Below, piece by piece: positions 44,601-52,932 of a DNA stretch of 64,000 nt. The translations under genes and the position numbers were made by a program. The stretch spans positions 1-64,000 of the forward strand of contig NZ_CP074152.1 of assembly GCF_019968765.1 (NCBI RefSeq), in the 5' to 3' direction. This DNA comes from Enterobacter sp. JBIWA008 (lineage in GTDB: Bacteria; Pseudomonadota; Gammaproteobacteria; Enterobacterales; Enterobacteriaceae). Positions within the stretch are counted from its first letter, which is position 1, and each line of letters opens with the position of its first letter. Under the pieces are notes generated by a model. The model did not search any database, was not told where the DNA came from, and worked only from the letters and a program-made list of their open reading frames with translations.

Positions 44601-46163
44601 TCACACGTTACCTTGAGCGGCATTATCATCGGCTGCCTGAGTGTATTCCAGCATATTTTTAAACTCATTTAAAGGTACAGGCATACTAAAATAATAACCC
44701 TGAAAATGTGTCACCCCCATTGCTTTCAACATCTCTTTTTGTGACTCGTTCTCTACACCTTCAGCTATGATAGAGCAGCCGAGCTTACTACCCAAATTAA
44801 TAATATTGGAAATAACAAGCTGGGAGGTTTTATCATTTTCAACTCCAAAAGTAAACATCTTATCGATTTTAAGATAGTTAGGTGAGAAAAGTTTTACATA
44901 GCTGTAGTTGGCATTTCCTGTTCCGAAGTCATCCAATGACAATCCAATATGACGTTCTTTTAATGACTGTATAATCTCCTGTGTTTCTAGGCTGTCGGTA
45001 ATTATTTCTCTTTCGGTTACCTCTAAGACAATACGGAAATGATACGGTGAAACATACCGTGAAAAAAACTCACATAATGAAATTATGTCTTTATTTTTAA
45101 AATGCCATGCGCTTACGTTAAAACAAATAATGAGAGGAGTATGGCCTGCGATACTGATTTCTTTCAATTCCTTTGCCGTATTCACAAAGCATGTACTAGT
45201 AAGTTCTTTAATCGTGCCGTTCTCTTCCGCTAGTTTGATAAATATATCTGGTGCGATAAAATTCTTACCGTTCTCTAACCAGCGAAGAAGTATCTCACCG
45301 CCAGCGATCTGCTCATGCTCTGCATCATAAATAGGCTGGATCCAGGGTGAAATTTCATCTTTTTTTATCGCATTATGAAGACGTGCATCAAGCGTTTTAC
45401 GATAAAGTACGTATCGACCCATAAGAAAGCTGGTCAGAACAGAAAAAAAGATAACTAAAGCTATTGAATCCCAAGAATACTGCAGGAAAGTCGAAAGTGT
45501 GTATATCTGTGATATATCCGCTATGACTGAGAAAGGATACAGTGAAGAATGTCGAGAGATCGTTTTCTCAACTCTCGGCTGGGTAATAACGATACCATCC
45601 TTGCCCATAAATTTATTACCAACCTGAATATAAAAATGAGATTTACTGTCAATTAGCTTCAGTATATTGTACAGATAATACCCATCGACACCGGCCAGTA
45701 CAGAATTACCATAGCTCGTAAGGTTACGATAGACAATAAGAGAGCGGTAAGGTGTCAGTTCGTTTCCATTAAGTAGTAACAGTTTTCCCTGAGTGTAATC
45801 TTTTCCATCTACGTCAAAATATCTGCTGCCGTAGACAGTTGTACAGTAAATCTGATTGTACTTAGCAAGATTAATAGAACGGACATCAGGAATTGCAGCA
45901 ACATGTGCCCGAAGATCTGAAAGAACCGAATCTGTGCAGGCACTTCCAGTATACATGGCGCCTTTTTCAGTGGCTGACTTTGCATGCCCTAATATTGCCT
46001 CAATTCTCACTACGGCCTGCTCAAGCTGATTGTGTGTCTGTTGCTCAAGGGTTGATTCCATTTTCCAATAACTGAATGCGAGACCTGAAAAAAAGATCAC
46101 AAAGAAAACAATTGCATTAAAAGGCCATATCGGGCGTTCTAAATTTTTCATATTATCTGGCAT
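44601..46163 (-). CDS. CSS-motif EAL-domain cyclic-di-GMP phosphodiesterase
   Basis: 520 residues. N-terminal transmembrane helix (~15-33), a periplasmic ~200-residue CSS-motif domain (SACTDSVLSDLRAHV, ~74-88; second Cys in IYCTTVYG, ~108), a second helix (~232-250), then a cytosolic EAL domain. Catalytic set is complete: E in GGEILLRW (EIL variant of EAL), N in CFNVSAWHF, E in LEVTERE, DDFGTG, K in LKIDKMF, E in AEGVENE, and QGYYFSMP. It should hydrolyse cyclic-di-GMP, with activity tuned by the periplasmic disulfide. Located just upstream of the pilus/regulator island, it may modulate adhesion. Confidence 0.88.
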   Translation of the reverse strand: MPDNMKNLERPIWPFNAIVFFVIFFSGLAFSYWKMESTLEQQTHNQLEQAVVRIEAILGHAKSATEKGAMYTGSACTDSVLSDLRAHVAAIPDVRSINLAKYNQIYCTTVYGSRYFDVDGKDYTQGKLLLLNGNELTPYRSLIVYRNLTSYGNSVLAGVDGYYLYNILKLIDSKSHFYIQVGNKFMGKDGIVITQPRVEKTISRHSSLYPFSVIADISQIYTLSTFLQYSWDSIALVIFFSVLTSFLMGRYVLYRKTLDARLHNAIKKDEISPWIQPIYDAEHEQIAGGEILLRWLENGKNFIAPDIFIKLAEENGTIKELTSTCFVNTAKELKEISIAGHTPLIICFNVSAWHFKNKDIISLCEFFSRYVSPYHFRIVLEVTEREIITDSLETQEIIQSLKERHIGLSLDDFGTGNANYSYVKLFSPNYLKIDKMFTFGVENDKTSQLVISNIINLGSKLGCSIIAEGVENESQKEMLKAMGVTHFQGYYFSMPVPLNEFKNMLEYTQAADDNAAQGNV

Positions 46164-46839
46164 CTTAATATAAAGGGCGGTTGTACTTAATAAAGTAGCA
46201 TAAAAATATGTATGTTGCAGGTTTACAGGATAAAGAATAGTAATTCAGGTTGCCTGATAATATGTAGCCTAATGAAATATTAGGGTATTATGCTACATGT
46301 CAGCCTGTTTTCGACCTGTACATCCATCACCACCGCCTCAGTTAGTTTCCTCTGCTGTTACCCCCAGTCACCCGCTCCGTACATCCGGCTCCACTCTGGC
46401 TTATCTGCATTCGTCATTCAGATTCTTATAGTGTCTCCCGTCCTCCAGTCACTGCCGCCTTTGTGATATTATATGCTGTTATAATAACTTCTATTGGTTT
46501 TATAAATTAATATTTAAATAATTAAAATATTATCTTTCAATGCATGCCATATCCTTCCTATTATCTTTTCGGCAACTGTAGTGCGGCCTAATGCCACGAC
46601 CCGTAGCCGAATTGCAGCATGCAAAGCCACTCTGCGCCTGCCTTGCGGTTTTTTCAGGCAGATTTGAGGAACACTTCAATCTTGCCCGTTGGGCGTTTCA
46701 TTTTGTGGATGCGCCCTGAATTTTCCGTACGGCAATCCTGCTTTTTCCTGGCATCAAGCGCCACAAAGATGCGGAACTGCCGGTTTTATTGGCTGGATGC
46801 AGGAATGCTGCTTACTGCTTTTACTGACTGGAGTTTCTG
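46164..46839. other. Non-coding stretch
   Basis: No gene with support; AT-rich 46480-46560. GC-rich text from 46600 has no continuous coding sense and may be a chaperone-usher relic. Confidence 0.4.
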
Positions 46840-47298
46840 GTGGAAAACACCAATATTACCCGCGCGCCACTGTTCCTCGCGCTTATTTTCGTGATGCTTT
46901 CCGCAAGCTCAGCGGAGCCACAAACCAAACTGGAGCAGAAGACCACCACCTACTCTGTCGGCCTCAGTGCAACCCGTCTAATCTACACGCCGGGCTCGCC
47001 AGGGGCTTCTGTCACTATCAATAACCTGAACGATTGCCCTGTTCTTGCCCAGAGCGAAGTTTCTCCTGATGATGGTGGGAGTTGTGTGCAGTTCTCGGTT
47101 ACCCCTCCCCTGTTCAGACCTGACGCAGGCCGGCAGATCCGTGTGAGCATCATAATGACCGGCGACAGCAGCGCTAAGGATCGTGAATCCATCAGCTGGT
47201 TCTGCGTGACAGGTATCCTGCCTGAGAAAGGGGGCGTCTGGGATGAGCGCAATTATTATTGGAGTGAGCCCGGGAGCATCTTAAAAATAAAAGGATAG
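46840..47298 (+). pseudogene. Truncated FGL-type pilus chaperone
   Basis: 152 residues from GTG 46840 (GGAG upstream). After a signal-like N-terminus, YSVGLSATRLIYTPGSPGA (~39-57), CPVLAQSEV, VTPPLFRPDAGRQIRVSII and DRESISWFCVTGILPEKGG follow the G1-strand and loop signatures of CaF1M/AfaB-class chaperones. The family is ~230-250 residues; domain 2 is missing and a stop follows a short unrelated tail, so this is probably a dead remnant of another fimbrial operon. Unlike the complete operon at 51.7 kb it belongs to the long-F1-G1-loop branch. Confidence 0.65.
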
Positions 47299-47653
47299 CA
47301 ATGAAAATATTAAACCATCCATGTTAAAAAAGATAAAGACAAAAGAAATAAACAAAAAATAATTTTTCTTTTGAATGCCTTTCACAAAAACAAACAGAGT
47401 TTTTAAGCCTGACATTGCGTGGTGCTACAGATAGAACTATCAGCAAAGTAATGAATATTCCTGTAAAAAAAGAAAGCGCATACCGTCGTAATGTGCGAAT
47501 AAAAATGGAGTTGTAAAATAGGGCTCATTTTTTTCAGTTTTTCAATTTCATGAGGGTAATATAGCGTTCTTGTGCTATAATGCATGGAAAAGATTGAAAA
47601 AAAACAAATTTAAATTATACTTGAGGGTGTATACTTCAATAGTAGAATTCGTT
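47299..47653. promoter_or_regulatory. AT-rich promoter region of the ToxR-like gene
   Basis: No gene; very AT-rich (a typical H-NS target composition) leading into the regulator at 47654. Confidence 0.45.
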
Positions 47654-48415
47654 ATGAACATTATCATCAATAACCAAGTTGTTTTTAACCAAGATGAATT
47701 TACACTAACCCTTGTCAGTCAGCCTGAAAACTATATTAAGTTGCAACCAATAACATCGTTAGTCCTTTCTGAGCTACTTGAGAAAAGTAATAACACCATA
47801 TCCCGGGAGGAATTGCTTGAAAATATCTGGGTTGGCAGGGGGTACGCACCATCCAATGCTAGTTTAAATAATAGCATTGCAGCCATAAGAAAAAGCTACC
47901 ACACATTGACTAACGATGAGTTGCATTTAAAAACAATACCTAAGATTGGATACGAATTTTATTGTGATAAGTATATATATAATAATAATGATCATGAAAT
48001 TCCAGATATATTGGAAAATAAAAACAAAAGTCGTTACAAGCCCAGTGCATATGCACACACAATCATAACTTGCTTATCATTGTTTTCTTTGGTTTTTTTT
48101 GCTTTGTATTTTTATTTTGAAAGTATTATTTTTGTTGGATTTAAAGACAAACCTTATAGTGAGGTTGAGAGAATAGGTATTTGTACTATTTATGGTTATA
48201 ACTCATCCGTACCTAAAAAAACCTTTGATAATAACATTAAAAATGAGCTGAATCTTGATGAATGTTACAGCGCTAAAGATGAAAACGCAGTTGACATCTA
48301 TTTAGATTTCAATACACAAGGCGGCAAATATATTTTTTATACCGAATGTAAAAATAAGGTGGGCGAAGATTTCGAACAATGCATGAATTACAAGGTATCG
48401 CACTCAACAAGGTGA
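47654..48415 (+). CDS. ToxR/MarT-like membrane-anchored winged-helix regulator
   Basis: 253 residues from ATG 47654; the frame opens at 47570 but this ATG gives the conserved domain start. OmpR-type winged helix in residues ~5-105 (LQPITSLVLSELLEKSN, SREELLENIWVGRGYAP, NNSIAAIRKSY, LKTIPKIGYEFY), a single transmembrane helix (~136-158), and a ~90-residue periplasmic part with cysteine residues that could respond to envelope redox state. ToxR/CadC/MarT family. It is followed five bases later by a FidL-like gene, reproducing the marT-fidL pair of Salmonella, where MarT controls an autotransporter adhesin. AT-rich codon use. Confidence 0.78.
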   Translation: MNIIINNQVVFNQDEFTLTLVSQPENYIKLQPITSLVLSELLEKSNNTISREELLENIWVGRGYAPSNASLNNSIAAIRKSYHTLTNDELHLKTIPKIGYEFYCDKYIYNNNDHEIPDILENKNKSRYKPSAYAHTIITCLSLFSLVFFALYFYFESIIFVGFKDKPYSEVERIGICTIYGYNSSVPKKTFDNNIKNELNLDECYSAKDENAVDIYLDFNTQGGKYIFYTECKNKVGEDFEQCMNYKVSHSTR

Positions 48416-48420
48416 TTCAA

Positions 48421-48900
48421 ATGAACAAAAGTGGGTTTTTTTTATTTCAAATAACAGTGATATTGATTGCTGTAGTTTTCTTTTACACATATTATTTATT
48501 TGTGGGAAGAACATTTACCTGCGTCGCAGATGTTAATTTTATAGTAAATAAAAACAATGAAATAATTAAATTGGATAGTGATTACGATTTTGTTTTGGAA
48601 CCTAACAGAAAGGCTTCAATTCATATAAATGGCACGCTAACATTTAATGATAGAAACTATGATCTAAATAGGGCCTACTTTATGGAATACTCAAGAAAAA
48701 ACAATAGCTTTTATTATGAAATGCACATAGTGAACAAAAGTAAACATAAACTTGATAACACTCCTGATGAATTATTTGAGGCATATTTCATGGCGCAAAA
48801 TTTAAGCGCACCTTTTTATCTTAAAGTGTCGAAGATACGTAATAATTTATACTTGACTGAAGGGCTTAAAAGAACATATTTTACCTGTTTGAGAACGTAA
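48421..48900 (+). CDS. FidL-like membrane partner protein
   Basis: 159 residues from ATG 48421 (five bases after the regulator stop). N-terminal transmembrane helix (~5-27), then a periplasmic beta-rich domain (NGTLTFNDRNYDLNRAYF, YYEMHIVNKSK) with cysteines near 34 and at the C-terminus. FidL-type proteins accompany ToxR-like regulators such as MarT and probably stabilise them in the periplasm. Assignment rests on size, topology and the paired position rather than on strong motifs. Confidence 0.6.
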   Translation: MNKSGFFLFQITVILIAVVFFYTYYLFVGRTFTCVADVNFIVNKNNEIIKLDSDYDFVLEPNRKASIHINGTLTFNDRNYDLNRAYFMEYSRKNNSFYYEMHIVNKSKHKLDNTPDELFEAYFMAQNLSAPFYLKVSKIRNNLYLTEGLKRTYFTCLRT

Positions 48901-49502
48901 TCAGTATTAATCGTCGAATTAACTTAGATGGCGCGTTTGCCTTAATAAATTGAACTATGATACATGAAATCATGTGTGAGGGCGCGCCACTGGACAAAGT
49001 AATTGACTCAAAAACCAACCTCTGATTCATCATATACGCAGTAAAATAATGTCATCCGCTGCAGAGGAAGCTTAAGACAGATGGCCAAGTCACTAAGAAC
49101 TTCACCTAACGAAAATCAGTTTTACCATTGCTCACCGAAAGACTCCTGTTACCGGGCTGGAGAATCCGAGCGTTTGCTAATCAGCGCCTGAGCAGGAGTA
49201 TTGCCCGGTTAAAATAACGAATTAAAGTCTTCGCTAGATAGCGGAAACGGAAATGTACAATATAAAGCAACTGTGCGGCAGCTGCGAGACTATGATGGCC
49301 TGGTAACAGATGCCCTTTTCATGGTACGTGCACTGCACAAAAGACAAAGGCAGGTATGTCAGAAAGTGTTCTTATCGCCTGGAAACATGACACGCTACTG
49401 AAATACAAGCCTGAAATATTTTTTATTCAAAATAATAATGTGAAATCATGATTGTGTTTTTTTAAGAGATAGAATGAATCATTTTTCAAATTGGAGTTAT
49501 AT
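48901..49502. other. Non-coding stretch
   Basis: No gene with support. Short fragments around 49050-49400 have coding-like texture but are broken; the last 60 bases are an AT-rich promoter region with GGAG eight bases before the next ATG. Confidence 0.4.
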
Positions 49503-50834
49503 ATGAAAGATTTAAAAATTGAATTGACTGTAAATTTAAAAGACTATATCTATGCGCCTGATGCAGGGATTAATCCTGATACAGGAGAAGACCTCACGGA
49601 AAAATTGACCACGTTACTGGATGTTAGTAATTCTGCAAAAAAAGGGATCTTCTTTCCGTCTGGAGTTTATCATTTTTCTAATGATGTAATCATGAAGTCC
49701 TACAATTCGCTTAAAGGTTCTTTCAGCGGCACTGTCTTCCGCGGTATTTCTGATAGTGGTAATGCTGTGATGTTTGGTGACAGCACATATGTTAATGCAG
49801 TCACCACGTTAAGCATCGAAAACATTATTTTTGATAATGCTATTGTGAACTTCTACGGACGTAAAACGAATATAAACATAAGTCATAATGTGTTTATCAA
49901 CACCATAACATCTATAGATGTCGCGCAGCTAACATGCTCTACGCAACCCTATATAATTAAAGGTAACGTTTTCATGCGTGGTAGGGGTTATGCGGGGGTT
50001 GGTCTTAGTACTTATGGAAACTCTCCTGGATTAGTTATCGAACAAAATTTCCTTGGCTCAGTGGCACATATCGATAAAGCAAAACCGTGGCTCGATGATG
50101 AAACCCAGATGATGCTCGCAATTTTACTTAAGTTGCGCAACGCAGGTTCTATTTCATTCGACGACGAACAGGGGGATTTTGTTGCTGGCTGGTACTCCAC
50201 CAGTAATCTGAAGAAAGCCCTATTTCGTAAAAACTTCTTCGTAGGTAGTCAGGAAATGTATCTCTTAAATCCAGCAACAGGTAAAGAGGATATTAGCCGT
50301 GACCATAACATATATATCAAGCAGTATGACCAAGTTGAAGTCGTACAAAATTATTTTGGGGGTTGGCCTTGCAATGATCATCCTTCTGGTCAGTTAAAGT
50401 TTCGTAACGCTAAGGGTCTGATTTTTGCAGGAAACTATCTGGAAGGTATTTCCTTCAATGCACGACCATATGACGATGTTAATAATGTCTGGTGGATTAT
50501 GCAGGACACCTATATTTTTAATAACTACATCAATAATGGGATGGTTAGTTACTGGCAAAATTTTGGTGATAGTGTAGAAAAAGCAATTAGGATTTTAAAC
50601 TATCTGGTGTTCTCTAATGAGTTCATTAATCGCGGAGGTTCTCAGGTATTAATTTCATCACCATCAAGAACTTTTTCACCCAATCAATTTCTGTGTGCAG
50701 AAAACCGTTTCGTTGATACTGGGAAGCTAGTGCCGACAATCGGAGTTTTTGTTGAGAAAGATATAAATACATTGCGAGAAATGTTGCCTGACTATGCTTC
50801 TAAGTATCTTGAAGTTAAGCCAATAATGCCTTAA
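49503..50834 (+). CDS. Right-handed beta-helix protein (polysaccharide-lyase-like)
   Basis: 443 residues from ATG 49503 (GGAG just upstream). Starts with a pectate-lyase/tailspike-type entry (KKGIFFPSGVYHFS, ~52-65), then many short Asn-ended coils (INISHNVFINT, YIIKGNVFMRG, LVIEQNFLG, LIFAGNYLEG, TYIFNNYINNG, LVFSNEFINRGG) typical of a parallel beta-helix. No signal peptide, so it is either cytosolic or released another way. It could bind or cleave polysaccharide; no catalytic triad can be named. It sits between the regulator pair and the pilus operon on the same strand. Confidence 0.65.
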   Translation: MKDLKIELTVNLKDYIYAPDAGINPDTGEDLTEKLTTLLDVSNSAKKGIFFPSGVYHFSNDVIMKSYNSLKGSFSGTVFRGISDSGNAVMFGDSTYVNAVTTLSIENIIFDNAIVNFYGRKTNINISHNVFINTITSIDVAQLTCSTQPYIIKGNVFMRGRGYAGVGLSTYGNSPGLVIEQNFLGSVAHIDKAKPWLDDETQMMLAILLKLRNAGSISFDDEQGDFVAGWYSTSNLKKALFRKNFFVGSQEMYLLNPATGKEDISRDHNIYIKQYDQVEVVQNYFGGWPCNDHPSGQLKFRNAKGLIFAGNYLEGISFNARPYDDVNNVWWIMQDTYIFNNYINNGMVSYWQNFGDSVEKAIRILNYLVFSNEFINRGGSQVLISSPSRTFSPNQFLCAENRFVDTGKLVPTIGVFVEKDINTLREMLPDYASKYLEVKPIMP

Positions 50835-51689
50835 ATGTTTAATTTAATCTTGCGCTCCCAGGGGTATGAATTATTAGTGCAGGTTTTTCACTGAGTACCT
50901 GCACTAATATACACTCATTCTTATATACTACGTAAATTACAGCAGTAATGAATAGCTTTGTTTTTGCTCATCACTACGATATGCGTTGCACTTGAGGATG
51001 AATATATTTTGTCTGATATCTATTAAACGTGATATCGGGATTTTAATGTCCATTTAAAAATTTAACGAAAATGATTATCTCAAAAACTTCGTGTAATACA
51101 TTTTTTATCTCAGAAGCTCATCACTATCACTGTCGAAGAAAATGAGTGGTAGCTGCTAATGGCAGGGGATGAATCATGGCTGTGTTCTATCATGACAGTA
51201 GCTACAGCACACTCCATATTAGAACCCGAGAGTTACAGTCCCCCTTTTCCCTTTCTAGCGGATATCCATATAAATACTTTCAATAAGTATCAATGGTGAA
51301 CACAAAAATTTACTGACAACTATCAACAGCAGTATCCGCTTGTGGAGGAAGGCTCTCAACTGTTCGAGAGCACGTTGGCGCGATGGTCGTCCATGATGAG
51401 AGTCACCTCCCCCTGAGTCAGTATATGAAAACATTACCAGAAAGTCTTTTAATCTAACCCCATGAATTTAATCGATATAAAAAACCAGCCCGACGATCAA
51501 GTGAAACATATAAAACTAATTTAACGTGGGGTGGAAAATTTTGTACTTGTTTTATTTTCTTTGCAGCTAAAGTTAGCTTGTTCAGTATTTTTAGTTCATG
51601 CCACATCTGGCAACCCTCAACACCAATGTACTGTTGAATGGCTTTCATTTACTGAATACCTTGATGCTAACATTACTTAAGGAAGAAAA
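50835..51689. other. Intergenic region before the pilus operon
   Basis: Contains the hairpin at 50873 and no supported gene. 51100-51430 has fragments that look like transposon debris; 51460-51650 is a short minus-strand frame with no recognisable product. The pilus promoter should lie in 51600-51690; AAGGAAGAAAA precedes the first start. Confidence 0.45.
50873..50908. terminator. Hairpin after the beta-helix gene
   Basis: Perfect 12-bp stem ATTAGTGCAGGT / ACCTGCACTAAT with a 12-base loop, 39 bases after the stop. No strong U-run, so a weak or bidirectional terminator. Confidence 0.6.
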
Positions 51690-52178
51690 ATGAAACTTAA
51701 TAAGTTAACGGCCGCGCTCAGCTTTTTATTCATGACGGTTTCTGCACATTCAGCGTATGCTGAAACCGAAACAAACTCATTTAACGTAAAAATCGCTGTA
51801 AGCAGCCTTTGTAAAATTGATAATATTCAGGATGTTGATTTTGGTACCGTATCAGAAGCTATTGAGGGTGATGTGGTTAAGGATACGATGCTAAAAATCA
51901 AATGCAATGACCAGAAGCCTTATACTATATCACTGACTCCTTCAAATGATTCAGCGGTTGGACAAGGAAAAATGAAATCATCAGAAGGCCATGAAATCAA
52001 TTACGGCTTGTATTCTAACGAGGCTGCCACGGTACCATGGGGAAGTATGAACCTTCAGCAGCACACTGGTAATGGCATTAAGCAGAATTACCCTGTTTAT
52101 GTTAAAGTAGCCGGATCTGAATTTGATGCGCCATCAGGCTCCTATCACGATATAGTCAAGGTTCAGGTACACTACTAA
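51690..52178 (+). CDS. Archaic chaperone-usher pilin (CsuA/B-like, SCPU domain)
   Basis: 162 residues. Signal peptide 1-~24 (VSAHSAYA), then a spore-coat-protein-U domain: FNVKIAVSSLCKIDNIQDVDFGTV (first 20 near 31-50), IKCNDQKPYTISL (second Cys), NYGLYSNEA and a terminal DIVKVQVHY beta-strand. This is the subunit class of archaic (Csu/Mcu/sigma-type) pili of which CsuA/B is the best known. The amino-terminal strand before Cys would be the donor strand for the neighbour. It starts an operon with chaperone, usher and tip subunit and would form the pilus rod. Confidence 0.85.
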   Translation: MKLNKLTAALSFLFMTVSAHSAYAETETNSFNVKIAVSSLCKIDNIQDVDFGTVSEAIEGDVVKDTMLKIKCNDQKPYTISLTPSNDSAVGQGKMKSSEGHEINYGLYSNEAATVPWGSMNLQQHTGNGIKQNYPVYVKVAGSEFDAPSGSYHDIVKVQVHY

Positions 52179-52180
52179 AA

Positions 52181-52924
52181 ATGTTACTTTTTATCATGAA
52201 AGTATTTAAAATCATGGTAACTTTGTCCGCTGGACTGATGATGTTATTTACCAGTTCAGCGGCAGTAGCGACCGGGTTGCAGGTCACCCCCCTTTCGGTA
52301 GAACTTGCAGAAAACACCAAAGCGACTGAAATGTGGCTCCTGAACACGAAATCAACGCCTATTGATGCTCAGATGAGACTATACCAGTGGGATCAAAGAG
52401 AAAATAAAGATGTACTTCTTCCCACTTCGTCCCTGATTATCAGTCCACCTTTCACTAAAATTCCTCCGGGTGGAAAACAACTGGTTCGCGTGATTAGGGG
52501 GAAGCAGTCAGACAATTCTTCACCCTTGGAAGCCTACAGGATTGTGGTAAACGAACTCCCGGCACCATCAACAAAAGAGAAAGGCGTTGATTTTGTAATG
52601 GAGTACTCGCTTCCTGTTTTCGTGCTTCACAGACCTGTAGATAAAACGTCACAAACAACTCTTATATCCATTATTAAGAAAGAAGGGAAACCCTTTATCA
52701 GGGTTGCAAACACAGGATCATATATCAGCCATCTTTATGATATTCATTACATTGCTCCTACAGGTAAAAAGTACCCGCTCCGCCTGAATGGACTTGGCTA
52801 TGTCCTGCCTGGAAAAACAATGGAATGGGATAGCGGTTTGAACTCCACAGTCATACATAACGGAGGGAGTATTCAATTTATGCAGAGCGGAATCAAACAT
52901 ACACAGTTAATAAATTTACGATAA
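52181..52924 (+). CDS. Archaic pilus periplasmic chaperone (CsuC-like)
   Basis: 247 residues (or 242 from ATG 52196); starts two bases after the pilin stop, so coupled. Signal peptide to ~30 (SSAAVA). PapD-like two-domain Ig fold: LQVTPLSVELAENTKATEMWLLN, first 20 = A1-B1 strands; SLIISPPFTKIPPGGKQLVRV (the conserved PPxFxIPPG-type G1-strand loop, first 20); and GYVLPGKTMEW in domain 2. It binds unfolded SCPU pilins in the periplasm and hands them to the usher encoded next. Length is normal. Confidence 0.87.
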   Translation: MLLFIMKVFKIMVTLSAGLMMLFTSSAAVATGLQVTPLSVELAENTKATEMWLLNTKSTPIDAQMRLYQWDQRENKDVLLPTSSLIISPPFTKIPPGGKQLVRVIRGKQSDNSSPLEAYRIVVNELPAPSTKEKGVDFVMEYSLPVFVLHRPVDKTSQTTLISIIKKEGKPFIRVANTGSYISHLYDIHYIAPTGKKYPLRLNGLGYVLPGKTMEWDSGLNSTVIHNGGSIQFMQSGIKHTQLINLR

Positions 52925-52932
52925 ACACAAAT

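Noticed and set aside
51454..51648. Minus-strand 64-codon frame before the pilus operon
   Set aside because: No ribosome site or known domain and adjacent sequence is debris-like.
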